Below are positions 1 through 8,023 of a stretch of 22,735 nucleotides of DNA, piece after piece. Position 1 is the stretch's first letter; the number at the start of each line of letters is the position of its first letter. Source of the DNA: a virus. Both the position numbers and the translations under genes were made by a program. The stretch is from positions 1 through 22,735 of IMG/VR virus record IMGVR_UViG_3300042476_000711, one strand, 5' to 3'. The notes under the pieces were generated by a model. It ran no database searches. It was not told the origin of the DNA and saw only the letters and a program-made list of their open reading frames with translations.

Positions 1-1368
1 GGTGTAACCGAAAGAGGACCAGAAGGTAAGGCAATTGCTGTACACAGCATCGCCGAATACGAGACTGTCTATGGTGGCTACACATCGAGTGGTTGGGTTC
101 ACCAAACTCTTGAAGCCTTTTTTGAAGAAGGCGGCGCTCGTGCGTATGTCTCTCGCGTGATCCCAGACGACGCGGCGTCAGCAGAAGCAATTCTTGACAA
201 TGCAACCAATGATGAATGTTTAGTTCTCACAGCATCAGGCGAAGGCACATGGGCCAATACCGCACTAAGCGCAACGGTGACGCAACCAACAGCAGGTGTT
301 TCGTTTAAGATTGCAATTTCACTTAGCGGTGAAACTGTATACACGACAACAACACACACATCCGTAGCAAATGCAGTTGATGAAATCAACAACAGCGCAA
401 CAGCCGGTCTTTATGTGACTGCAGCAATTGGCGAAGAAGAGGGAATCCCAAAGATTCAGACCGTCGCTTTTTCTGCTGGAGCAAATGGTGGAGCGCTAGA
501 CGATGGTGACCTTGCAGAATCTTTAGAGTTCTTCATTGATTCTTACGGACCAGGCGCAATTTCTGCACCAGGTTTTTACACATCAGACAATTACGACTCG
601 TTGATTGCACACGCAAAAAATTATGGGCGTATTGCGATCCTTGGATTTGACAGAGACGAAACACCTTCTGGTGCCGCTAGTGCGGGTTCCGCTTATGCCG
701 ACGCCGTTGGCGCCGAATACGCAGCGTTCTACTATCCATGGGTAAAAGTTCCAAATGGTTCGTTGACATCAATTATTCCGAATGAGGGATATGTCGCCGG
801 CAAGAGAGCGAAGATTCAAAATGCCGTTGGTCCGTGGGCAGCATACGCTGGCGCAGCGACGGAAGCATCTTTTGTGACAAGTCCATTTGTTGTTCTTTCT
901 TCAACGGAAGAGTCACAGCTTGTTGCTGATGCCGTAAACCCAATTAAACTAGTTAGCGGAACGGTCAGAATTTATGGGGCTCGCTCCATTTCTTCAGATA
1001 CAGCAAACTACCGATTCATCAATGGACGTGAAGTTCTTAACTACATCGTCTACGAAGCAAAACAATCGCTTGAAGCTCTCGTGTTTCAACCAATTGATGG
1101 ACGTCGTGCCCTGTTCGCAAGAATTGGTTCGTCATTGACTGCCATCATGGATAGAATCCGTCAAGCTGGCGGTCTATATGAAGCTATTGATGCAAGTGGA
1201 AAGATCGTTGACCCAGGATATTCAGTTCAGGTCAACGACTCGATCAACCCAGTTAGCCAACTCGCTAGCGGAACGATCAAGGCAAAAGTCGGCGCAAGAG
1301 TATCGTCAATTGGCGAGACGATTGAAGTTGAAATCGTTAAATCCAACCTGACGGCGTCGCTCGTCTAA
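1..1368 (+). CDS. Contractile tail sheath protein, 5' end missing
   Basis: The reading frame is open from the first base, so the gene begins upstream; 455 residues are visible. The GTG at 157 is internal, because the codons before it encode a typical sheath N-terminal segment (GVTERGPEG, then a stretch ending in EEGGARAYVSRV). The C-terminal part, with a GGLYEAIDASGKIVDPGY stretch and a beta-rich end (VGARVSSIGETIEVEIV), matches the conserved C-terminal domain of myovirus sheath proteins (T4 gp18, P2 FI, XkdK type) that forms the inter-subunit mesh. Role from the family: polymerises around the tail tube and contracts to drive it through the envelope. It is followed after 20 bases by the tail tube gene, the usual pairing. 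Assignment is firm; the true start and full length are unknown. Confidence 0.93.
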   Translation, partial: GVTERGPEGKAIAVHSIAEYETVYGGYTSSGWVHQTLEAFFEEGGARAYVSRVIPDDAASAEAILDNATNDECLVLTASGEGTWANTALSATVTQPTAGVSFKIAISLSGETVYTTTTHTSVANAVDEINNSATAGLYVTAAIGEEEGIPKIQTVAFSAGANGGALDDGDLAESLEFFIDSYGPGAISAPGFYTSDNYDSLIAHAKNYGRIAILGFDRDETPSGAASAGSAYADAVGAEYAAFYYPWVKVPNGSLTSIIPNEGYVAGKRAKIQNAVGPWAAYAGAATEASFVTSPFVVLSSTEESQLVADAVNPIKLVSGTVRIYGARSISSDTANYRFINGREVLNYIVYEAKQSLEALVFQPIDGRRALFARIGSSLTAIMDRIRQAGGLYEAIDASGKIVDPGYSVQVNDSINPVSQLASGTIKAKVGARVSSIGETIEVEIVKSNLTASLV

Positions 1369-1388
1369 TTTTATAACGGAGGCCATAT

Positions 1389-1832
1389 ATGTCAAAAAAA
1401 CTTGCTCAGCGTCAGATTTTCGCAGAGATCACACCAGTTGGTGGTGAGGCTGTTAGCGGCCCCGTACTGACTGGGTTTTTTGCACAAATTTCCGGTGGTG
1501 AAATCACAGCAGCCGTAGAAAAAATCTATGTTGGTGGAGAGAAGTTCCCAGAAGTTCTTTGTGCCCCTTCAGAGGTTGGCGATGTCACCCTCACAAGACA
1601 TTACTCCTCGGACGAACGGACAATCCTCAAAAACCTTAGACTCGTTGTTGGCCGTGCTTACTACGAAGTCAAGGTTTATGACACTGATTGCGATCTGAAG
1701 AACAACCAATCCGAAAGAATTTACTCCAAGGCTCTTCTTGTTGGTTTAACAGAGCCAGATGGTGACTCTTCTTCGGGTGCACCAGCAACATTTGCCCTGA
1801 CATTTGCTGTCAGTGGTGAGCCTGCACAGTAA
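1389..1832 (+). CDS. Tail tube protein
   Basis: This 147-residue protein follows the sheath gene directly, and its length suits the gp19/FII/XkdM-type tube family (roughly 140-170 residues). The start is supported by a GGAGG at 1378-1382, six bases before the ATG. The sequence is predicted beta-rich, with a central region (VGDVTLTRHYSSDERTI) and a later strand (YYEVKVYDTDCD) that resemble the beta-sandwich of inner tube proteins. Family role: stacks as hexamers to form the hollow tube inside the sheath through which DNA passes. Assignment rests on position, size and general similarity rather than a diagnostic catalytic motif. Confidence 0.82.
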   Translation: MSKKLAQRQIFAEITPVGGEAVSGPVLTGFFAQISGGEITAAVEKIYVGGEKFPEVLCAPSEVGDVTLTRHYSSDERTILKNLRLVVGRAYYEVKVYDTDCDLKNNQSERIYSKALLVGLTEPDGDSSSGAPATFALTFAVSGEPAQ

Positions 1833-1840
1833 TCAGGACT

Positions 1841-1878
1841 TAGCTAAACAATAAAGCTAGGTGTCCCCCACGGGGTCA
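1841..1878 (+). promoter_or_regulatory. Two small hairpins between tube and chaperone genes
   Basis: The 69-base gap (1833-1901) holds two inverted repeats. TAGCT at 1841-1845 pairs with AGCTA at 1855-1859 (a flanking T-G wobble can extend it). CCCC at 1865-1868 pairs with GGGG at 1872-1875, with two further pairs beyond one mismatch. Neither is followed by a T run, so a classical intrinsic terminator is not supported. They could attenuate or stabilise transcripts between the abundant tube gene and the low-dose chaperone gene; that is inference. The chaperone ATG at 1902 has only a poor Shine-Dalgarno match upstream. Confidence 0.3.
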
Positions 1879-1901
1879 AATGAGTTGCTAGTCTTTGGAT
1901 T

Positions 1902-2405
1902 ATGACAGACAACAACTTGTACGAAATTCAAAATGACAATGCCAGCGATGGCGCAGATTCAGACAACATCCTTAGTCAGCTTCGTGGTGTTATCGGCAAA
2001 AAGGTTAGACGCAATGACATTTTCATTAGCGTCCCTGAGAGACCAGGCGTACAGCTTTTGGTCAGCCCAAACATCACACAGCAACAAATCAAAGCTTGGC
2101 AAAAGAATTGCGGATCAGATACCAAAAACGGAATTGATGCAACAAAGTTTGCTTGCACTGTTATTGGTAATTGCACCGTAGGTGTTTACCTGAATGGGGA
2201 AGAAGTCTACGAAGATGGCAAGGCCCTAGGTTTTGCATCTCCGTCAATTCTTGAAATGACAGGAACCAAGCGGGCTGTGCCTGACTGTGTTTTGGCATTC
2301 TTTGGTCTCGACCCACACGTCGAATCAGCTGCTCTCAGTATTATTGACGCAGCTGGATATGGTGACACGGTGGAGAGTACTGAAAACCCTACGAATCCGT
2401 CTTAG
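1902..2405 (+). CDS. Tail assembly chaperone, short (unshifted) form
   Basis: A 167-residue acidic protein between the tail tube and tape measure genes, the standard place for a G-type tail assembly chaperone (lambda gpG, P2 gpE, T4-like equivalents). There is an in-frame stop at 1881-1883, so ATG 1902 is the only sensible start, though its ribosome binding site is weak. The body contains IGKKVRRNDIFISVPERPG and a C-terminal stretch TKRAVPDCVLAFFGLD. The last four residues after the slippery site (TNPS) are followed by TAG at 2403-2405. Family role: coats the tape measure protein before tube polymerisation. Identity is inferred from position plus the frameshift arrangement; the sequence alone would be called hypothetical. 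Confidence 0.75.
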   Translation: MTDNNLYEIQNDNASDGADSDNILSQLRGVIGKKVRRNDIFISVPERPGVQLLVSPNITQQQIKAWQKNCGSDTKNGIDATKFACTVIGNCTVGVYLNGEEVYEDGKALGFASPSILEMTGTKRAVPDCVLAFFGLDPHVESAALSIIDAAGYGDTVESTENPTNPS

Positions 2406-2581
2406 ATGATCTCGTTGAAGACAATCGGGTCGTAACCGCAGCTCGATTGGCTGAAGCGTTTGGGACGAGCCCTTTGAATTTGCTCAACGTCAAGTTTGAA
2501 GATTGGTTAATTTTAATAGCCTGTGGTAAAGTTATTGAGGAAGATCGACGAAAAGCAGAAGTCGAGTCCCGGGGTTACTAA
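1902..2581 (+). CDS. Tail assembly chaperone, -1 frameshifted long form
   Basis: The region 2406-2606 looks empty, but the -1 frame is open from 2384 to the TAA at 2579-2581 and encodes a plausible 63-residue extension beginning YESVLDDLVEDNRVV and ending EVESRGY. Joining the upstream frame (163 residues to 2390) to this extension gives a 226-residue G-T type fusion. The extension has no obvious start codon of its own with a ribosome binding site. The -1 frame is closed by a TGA at 2381-2383, so the shift can only happen in the 22 bases 2384-2405, which contain a canonical heptamer. Family role: the T part recruits tube subunits to the tape measure-chaperone complex. Two products in a skewed ratio are expected. 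Confidence 0.85.
2384..2390 (+). promoter_or_regulatory. -1 ribosomal slippery heptamer A AAC CCT
   Basis: In the zero frame the codons are AAC (2385-2387) and CCT (2388-2390), preceded by A. This fits X XXY YYZ exactly, with re-pairing to AAA and CCC after a -1 slip. It lies directly after the TGA that closes the -1 frame and 12 bases before the zero-frame TAG, so both phase and position are right. A 6-bp inverted repeat (CAATCG at 2422-2427, CGATTG at 2444-2449) lies downstream, but about 31 bases away, further than typical stimulatory stem-loops, so its role is doubtful. Confidence 0.8.
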
Positions 2582-2612
2582 CCCAAAAAACTTACAGGCA
2601 TAGAGGTTGTTG

Positions 2613-5600
2613 GTGGCTGACGAACGCGTATCCATAGTAATTGACATTGATGTCAAGGATGTAGCGGCGATCGCCGCTGTCAAGGCTGCCTTAGCTGATC
2701 TTGATAGGAGTTCTAATAAAGCATCTCGCTCAATGCAGATACTTCAAGGCCAAACAACAGATACTGACAAAGGGTTGCTTGGTGCTGCGAGATCAAGCCA
2801 AAAATTTAGCGATAAATTGAACCAAATGTCTGCATCTGCAAAGTTGATGCAGAAGATGGCACGACCACTCCTCTTCACAATCATTGCTATGGGTCTTGAA
2901 TTTGCGATTACGGCAGCCTCGTTGGCATCCATCAACCTCCTTTTTGCAGTAGGAAGATTTGCTATAAAGGCGTACAATTTTGCAATGCAGGGCTTAGCTG
3001 GGGCTGTTGCTGCGGTTGGTGTTGCTGCACTTGGAGCGGCGGCAGCCTTTAGAGAGTTCACAGCAGCTCAATACGCTTTCAGGTTCAAAGGATCCGACGG
3101 CATAGGTGCCGGTATGGCTGATGCTACGGCAGCCCTTAACTCTTTGTATAAAGATTCGACGCTGGCAACTGTCGGCATCCAAGGACTCAATCAAGCCTTT
3201 AGTGCGGTTGCGAAAAATAGTGCGTTCACTGGAAGATCGCAAGCGTCACTTAAGCAGCTTTACGATTTTGCGGTTGCATCTGGAGACTCTGCAAAAGGTC
3301 TTGCTGCTGCCGGAACGTTTATAGGTTTATTGCAAAAGGAAGCAAAATTCACTACCGAAGCACTTAACGCAGCAAAACAAATTAGCCCTGAGTTTGATAA
3401 AGCTTTCAAAAAAATGAAAGGCCAAGGAAAAATAAACACCGTGGCAGATTTCTACAAAATGCTTGATTCAGGAGAACTTTCAAAAGCTGGAGGGGTCGAG
3501 GGTGCTGCTGGGATTGTTTCGCAAACGCTTTTTGCTCAGTTCAAAGGTTTCATGACAAGACTTTACGGAGAAATAGCCGGTATCGGTCAGGATCTTCTTG
3601 ATCCTTTCAAAAAAACTTTGTTTGGAATATTTCAAATACTAAGAACCTCGATCCGTCGTGTGTCTGGTGACTTGATCAAATTTGGTCAAGGTGGGTTTTT
3701 AACCACCATCCTTAATGTGACACAAAAACTTTCAGATTTTTCCGTAATGCTTTTAAGAAAATTTCTTCCCGCAACAGAAGGATACTTTTCAAAAATAGGA
3801 AAATTCTTCAACAGTGTTGAAAGAGGTTTTAGGAAGTTTGTTGATGTACTAAGACCACTTCAAGAAGGCTCTAGGATTATAAATAAAACATTTGGGCCAG
3901 CAATTGTGGAGATTTTTAAAGGTTTTGGAAGAAACATTCAAAGGCTTGGTCAGCTTGCAAAAGAAAACAAAGATAAGTTTTTAGAATTTGGTCAATCACT
4001 CAAGCGTCTTGTTGCTTCATTTTTTTCTCTTGGTGCTGGATTCAAGGAAGCTTTCACTGAAGCTCTTCCCGTTATAAATCGAGTAGTGAGTGCTATTGCA
4101 TCCATTGTTGAGCAGGTTGCAAACTTGTTTAAATTGATCGGAAGAGCTGGACCGTTGGGTTCGTTTATGGCTATTTTCGGAACGCTTGCTCTCGGTATGA
4201 AGGGTAGGCGTGGTCGTCGAGGCGGGGGAATGGGTGGCATCCCTGGGGTTGGCATACCTGGTATTCCCGGGGCCATGGGTGGTGGGGGTGGATCTGCTTT
4301 AAATCCTCTGAACATTCTTTCTGGAGCAATGGGTTTGGGCAAAGGCCGTAATTCCGCCGCGAATTCCGCTGCTTACACAGGTGGAAAATCTAATTCAATG
4401 TCTAACGCGGTAATAAGCGCAATGGGGTCAACTGTTATCAATGCTGGAAATGTTGTCGTCAATGGTGCTGTTGGCGGCGGTCGTGGCCCAAGGGGTGGCG
4501 GTCGTGGCGGTCGTGGCGGTCAACGTGGAGCCATGCCTTATTCAAGTGGCTACACACGACCATACGGAGGTTTGGAGTCATCTGGACCAAACCCATACAT
4601 GGTGCAAGGTAGAGGTGGTAGTGGTAGGAGATTTGGATCTGGTAGTAGAAGTACGGATAGAACCAGCTACGAAAATTGGTGGCAGGGCGCAATAGCCAAA
4701 CGACAGACAGACACGATTATGACTGATGGAACCAGAGCGGTTTATCCTCAGTCATCTTTAAATAATTTGGACTATAAAGTTCGTCAATCAAATAGTGCTA
4801 AAGGTGGAAGATTCCTTCCTGGTGGTGAAGTGTATGAATCTTTAAGAGCCGACCGAGCCGCTGCGCAGTTTGGTCGTCGAAATATGAATCAGACGCGACG
4901 AAATTTTCTCGCACGGAAAATTGGCTCAACTAGGGCGATGACTGGTTTGATGGGAGCAATGGCTCCAGTCGGCAGTTATCTTGGCGCAAGAGGATTCAAT
5001 AAGAGCCTCGCGGCTCAAAGTTTTGGGCAGTATGGAAGAGCTGGAATTCAGGGCGGTAAAAATCTTCTCGCTAAAGGTGGCGGGAGCTTTGACAGATTCT
5101 TAACTTCAGCAAGAGGTGGGGACAATTTTAAAGCTGCGTATAAAGAAAACATGCGACAGCAAGGTATACAGCTAGCAAAACAGCGAGCTGCCGGTGGACC
5201 TGCTGGGAAACTTTCAAAAGGTAAAGCAATGAGAGCGGGTCTTAAGGGAAACTTTTCCGGAATGGGAATGGTCGCAGGAATAGCAGGATCTGCTCTCGCT
5301 CCATATATTGGCTCCGAAGAGGCGCAAGGATCGCTTCAGGCTGGATCTGCGCTCATGGGTATTTCTCCGCTACTTGGATTAGGTGTAGCAGGACTCGGAA
5401 CAGCCAAGAGTGCAGAAACATTTACGGGCGGAATTCTTTCTGGAGCGGGTGGTGGAGCGGCTACAGGCGCAATGATCGGAAGTTTTATCCCTGGAGTGGG
5501 TACAGCAGCTGGCGCCGTAATTGGTGGCATTGCTGGTGCAATCGGCGGGTACTTCTCAGCAGATTCAAACAAAAAGAAACTAGCCAAACAGGCTGCTGGT

Positions 5601-7334
5601 CAGGTTTCAGATTCCACCAAATTCTCAATGGCCGAGGCCATGCTTTTGGGTAATAATGAAAGTGTTGCAGAAATAGCCGGCAAAAATCTTGCAAAATTTA
5701 AAAAAATGTCAAAAGATCCGGCTGAGCGATCAAAGCAAATTGATCAAATGGTAAAAGATGGATTAATAACTTCTGGGCAACGCGACCGAGCTCTAACCGG
5801 TGGAACTTCCGCAACCGACAAGTCGAAAACATTTGTTGATGAATTAATAAAGCAAACAGAGTCCCAAATAAGAGTTGGTGGCCTGATGACGGAAAGCTAC
5901 ACGAAAAATATGCGTGGCTTGAAAATGGCAACAGGAATGAGTGAGGAAGAGCTCAGAAAACTTGCCAACACAATGAATGTAAACCTATACGACCCAACAC
6001 TCAAGCTCACTGACGCTATTGGCAAACTTGGTAAAGGAATGGTCAAGACGGCGGAAGAAATAAACGACGCTGTTACCGACAATGTTTTGAAATCCCTTGA
6101 GGGTCTTGAAAATTGGGTGGCTGGTCAAAAATTGGCTGAAACTGTTGATGCTTCTCAGCGTGCTTTCAACTCCGGAGCTCCATCAATGGATCAATTCGTT
6201 AGCACTGTTAGCGAATTAGCGGCATACACAATGAAAGTTAACGAAAAGGCTCCACTTTTGGGGGTCCAGTCCTTAATGAAAATGCTCGTCCCTGGAGACC
6301 CTGCTTATGTTTTCGGCCCAAATGGCGCCCTAGGCGCAGGTTTTGGCCAGCTGTCCCCTGAAATGCAAGCGAAATACACCGAAGCATTGAATAAAAACTT
6401 CATTGATCCGATGATCGCAAGTAACGCTATTACTGCAACTACCCAGATTGGCGCAAAACTTGCAGATGCAGGTCTTGGTTTTGCCACTGACACAGATGGG
6501 ACAAAACTTGAACAAGCGATCCAGAAAAAGCTAAGGTATGGAACAGATGCAGAAATAGGTCAACTTAATCAGTTCATAAAGTATGGGAATCTTGGTGGTA
6601 AGAAACCAGAAGATGCAGCGGCACAGATTATGAAGTTAATTGACCCAACTGGCAAAGTATACTCTGGACTGTCGTTGACCGACACATCAAGCGCATTAGT
6701 GAGTGACACTTCAAATCTGTTAGAAATTGACCAAACAACACTTACAGAAATGACTCAGGCAGTAGCAAGTGGCTTGAATGCAAGCCCCAACTGGTACGAA
6801 AAAGTTCCAGGGTGGTGGACGAAAGGTCTTGTTGCAAAAACCAACAGCGCCGCCACAGTTACGCTCTTGCCCTCTGGTGACACATCAACTCCGCGTGGGG
6901 TGGGTGACACCTCTGTCAGTAAGAGATTAAGAAGCACACTCAGTTCTCACAAATATTTTAATGGAAAACTGACTGGTAAAAGAACTATAACGAGTGCTTT
7001 TAGAACTAATAATTTGGGATCACCAAGCTCCGATCACGCAACAGGCAGGGCGTATGACCTAACCGGGCAGAACCTTGGTCAATACTCAAAGATGATCAAT
7101 TCCTCTGGTGGGTTTGCAGAATTCCACGGAGCAAACGCCAATCGCCATCTTCATGTTGTGCCGCCAAGTGGCGATACGTCATCACCTCGTTCTAGGGGAT
7201 CAGGGTCGTCAGCAGCCGCACCAAACATCACTGTTAATGTTCATGCTTCACCTGGGATGAATGTTGACGCTCTTGTAGCCAAGACGATTCGTGCCCAGGA
7301 AGAAGCTATGAGAAATTACTACGAGAGAGCATAA
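2613..7334 (+). CDS. Tape measure protein with C-terminal M15-like peptidase domain
   Basis: About 1573 residues from GTG 2613, the largest gene here. TTG at 2607 or 2610 are alternatives; GTG is preferred because AGAGG at 2602-2606 sits six bases upstream. Tape measure proteins set tail length and help form the DNA channel. Supporting features: location after the chaperone, great length, helical N-terminal part, hydrophobic segments at residues about 82-147 and a glycine-zipper segment at about 939-985. A Gly/Pro/Arg-rich low-complexity zone spans about 528-640. Residues about 1430-1516 resemble zinc DD-peptidases (M15/VanY type): SSDHATGRAYDL gives candidate ligands H1475 and D1482, and RHLHVVP gives H1512/H1514. 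Family knowledge suggests local peptidoglycan cleavage during infection. Activity is inferred; the tape measure call is firm. Confidence 0.92.
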   Translation: MADERVSIVIDIDVKDVAAIAAVKAALADLDRSSNKASRSMQILQGQTTDTDKGLLGAARSSQKFSDKLNQMSASAKLMQKMARPLLFTIIAMGLEFAITAASLASINLLFAVGRFAIKAYNFAMQGLAGAVAAVGVAALGAAAAFREFTAAQYAFRFKGSDGIGAGMADATAALNSLYKDSTLATVGIQGLNQAFSAVAKNSAFTGRSQASLKQLYDFAVASGDSAKGLAAAGTFIGLLQKEAKFTTEALNAAKQISPEFDKAFKKMKGQGKINTVADFYKMLDSGELSKAGGVEGAAGIVSQTLFAQFKGFMTRLYGEIAGIGQDLLDPFKKTLFGIFQILRTSIRRVSGDLIKFGQGGFLTTILNVTQKLSDFSVMLLRKFLPATEGYFSKIGKFFNSVERGFRKFVDVLRPLQEGSRIINKTFGPAIVEIFKGFGRNIQRLGQLAKENKDKFLEFGQSLKRLVASFFSLGAGFKEAFTEALPVINRVVSAIASIVEQVANLFKLIGRAGPLGSFMAIFGTLALGMKGRRGRRGGGMGGIPGVGIPGIPGAMGGGGGSALNPLNILSGAMGLGKGRNSAANSAAYTGGKSNSMSNAVISAMGSTVINAGNVVVNGAVGGGRGPRGGGRGGRGGQRGAMPYSSGYTRPYGGLESSGPNPYMVQGRGGSGRRFGSGSRSTDRTSYENWWQGAIAKRQTDTIMTDGTRAVYPQSSLNNLDYKVRQSNSAKGGRFLPGGEVYESLRADRAAAQFGRRNMNQTRRNFLARKIGSTRAMTGLMGAMAPVGSYLGARGFNKSLAAQSFGQYGRAGIQGGKNLLAKGGGSFDRFLTSARGGDNFKAAYKENMRQQGIQLAKQRAAGGPAGKLSKGKAMRAGLKGNFSGMGMVAGIAGSALAPYIGSEEAQGSLQAGSALMGISPLLGLGVAGLGTAKSAETFTGGILSGAGGGAATGAMIGSFIPGVGTAAGAVIGGIAGAIGGYFSADSNKKKLAKQAAGQVSDSTKFSMAEAMLLGNNESVAEIAGKNLAKFKKMSKDPAERSKQIDQMVKDGLITSGQRDRALTGGTSATDKSKTFVDELIKQTESQIRVGGLMTESYTKNMRGLKMATGMSEEELRKLANTMNVNLYDPTLKLTDAIGKLGKGMVKTAEEINDAVTDNVLKSLEGLENWVAGQKLAETVDASQRAFNSGAPSMDQFVSTVSELAAYTMKVNEKAPLLGVQSLMKMLVPGDPAYVFGPNGALGAGFGQLSPEMQAKYTEALNKNFIDPMIASNAITATTQIGAKLADAGLGFATDTDGTKLEQAIQKKLRYGTDAEIGQLNQFIKYGNLGGKKPEDAAAQIMKLIDPTGKVYSGLSLTDTSSALVSDTSNLLEIDQTTLTEMTQAVASGLNASPNWYEKVPGWWTKGLVAKTNSAATVTLLPSGDTSTPRGVGDTSVSKRLRSTLSSHKYFNGKLTGKRTITSAFRTNNLGSPSSDHATGRAYDLTGQNLGQYSKMINSSGGFAEFHGANANRHLHVVPPSGDTSSPRSRGSGSSAAAPNITVNVHASPGMNVDALVAKTIRAQEEAMRNYYERA
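4194..4530 (+). repeat. Gly-rich collagen-like and RGG-like low-complexity zone in tape measure
   Basis: Two short repetitive patches interrupt the tape measure coding sequence. At about 4194-4300 the protein has RRGRRGGGMGG followed by Gly-Ile-Pro/Gly-Val triplets resembling collagen. At 4471-4526 the DNA repeats a 9-base unit (GGCGGTCGT and variants), giving GGGRGPRGGGRGGRGG. Both are in frame with the gene. They look like flexible or disordered linkers separating the helical N-terminal half from the C-terminal half. Confidence 0.7.
6870..7190 (+). repeat. Repeated linker flanking the peptidase-like domain
   Basis: The peptide PSGDTS(T/S)PR occurs twice in the tape measure, encoded at 6870-6896 and 7164-7190, one copy on each side of the M15-like domain. 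The DNA copies differ at synonymous positions, so they are not a very recent duplication. The layout is that of a domain held between matched flexible linkers. Confidence 0.75.
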
Positions 7335-7336
7335 AC

Positions 7337-8023
7337 ATGGCAACATCGACAACTGGTAGAGAAATTGTAAATGTTGGCAAGAAAGTCTTGATTACTGCTT
7401 GGACCAGTGGCAGCGGTAGTACATCTGCTCAAACCCCAGTGACAATGTCGCAAATTACTGCTAATGGAAAATCCTTTACTTTCCCATTTAGGCCAATCCC
7501 CATAACACAGGAAGGATATGGGCCAGAGATGTCCGAGGTGGAAAGACCATACAATATCCCGATTCTTGATGTTAAATCAGGCAAGTTACAAAAGATTTCA
7601 TTTGAAGCTCCACTGTCTGTTCAGTTTGATGGCATCACTAAACCCATTGACGACTCTGTTCTTGGATTGACACAAATGGCAGAAGACGCCATACCTGTGA
7701 GGTTTACAAACATGGTTGAACAGGTTTCAAAATCTTCCTGGTATATTGCCGAACTTGGAATTAGTCAGGACAGAACACTTGCGTCTGGTCCTTCTCTTCG
7801 CGTTACGGCAAGGTTTTCTTTGGTCGAGTTTAAGCCAATCAAAACAAGGTTTGTATATCTTCAGCCGTTTGCTTATGGTGTACCCGCAAAGGGAGCAAGA
7901 ACAACCGTTGACAAATCGGTCACTACAGCTGAACAGTTATCGTCTGTAAGTAAGAGAGTATCACTTGAAACAATAGGAAATACTGGGTCCCCGCGGCCGA
8001 TGCTCTCCAATGTGGGGGATTAA
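7337..8023 (+). CDS. Baseplate hub / tube-end protein, XkdP- or gp53-like
   Basis: A 228-residue protein starting two bases after the tape measure stop; the purine-rich end of that gene can serve as ribosome binding site. The region SFTFPFRPIPITQEGYGPEM followed by SEVERPYNIPILDV and KISFEAPL resembles the N-terminal portion of tail proteins that sit between tube and hub in PBSX/P2-like phages (XkdP, gpU-type). In those families such proteins often have a LysM domain, which I cannot identify confidently here. The stop is directly adjacent to the next start (TAAATG), so translation is probably coupled to the hub gene. Position strongly supports a baseplate-proximal role; the exact family is tentative. 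Confidence 0.55.
   Translation: MATSTTGREIVNVGKKVLITAWTSGSGSTSAQTPVTMSQITANGKSFTFPFRPIPITQEGYGPEMSEVERPYNIPILDVKSGKLQKISFEAPLSVQFDGITKPIDDSVLGLTQMAEDAIPVRFTNMVEQVSKSSWYIAELGISQDRTLASGPSLRVTARFSLVEFKPIKTRFVYLQPFAYGVPAKGARTTVDKSVTTAEQLSSVSKRVSLETIGNTGSPRPMLSNVGD

Noticed and set aside
157-159. GTG as the start of the sheath gene
   Set aside because: The frame is open to base 1 and the upstream codons encode conserved sheath sequence, so the gene is truncated by the window edge.
99-392. Minus-strand open frame antisense to the sheath gene
   Set aside because: It lies wholly inside a firm sheath coding region, has no recognisable domain, and every supported gene is on the + strand. The same applies to the other minus-strand frames, such as 3992-4342 and 11864-12250.
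2422-2449. Inverted repeat CAATCG/CGATTG as a frameshift stimulator
   Set aside because: It begins about 31 bases after the slippery heptamer with only six pairs and a 16-base loop; stimulatory structures usually start within about 5-10 bases.
4441-4695. Open + frame overlapping the RGG-like zone
   Set aside because: It is a shifted-frame shadow of the repetitive tape measure sequence and has no ribosome binding site or family resemblance.
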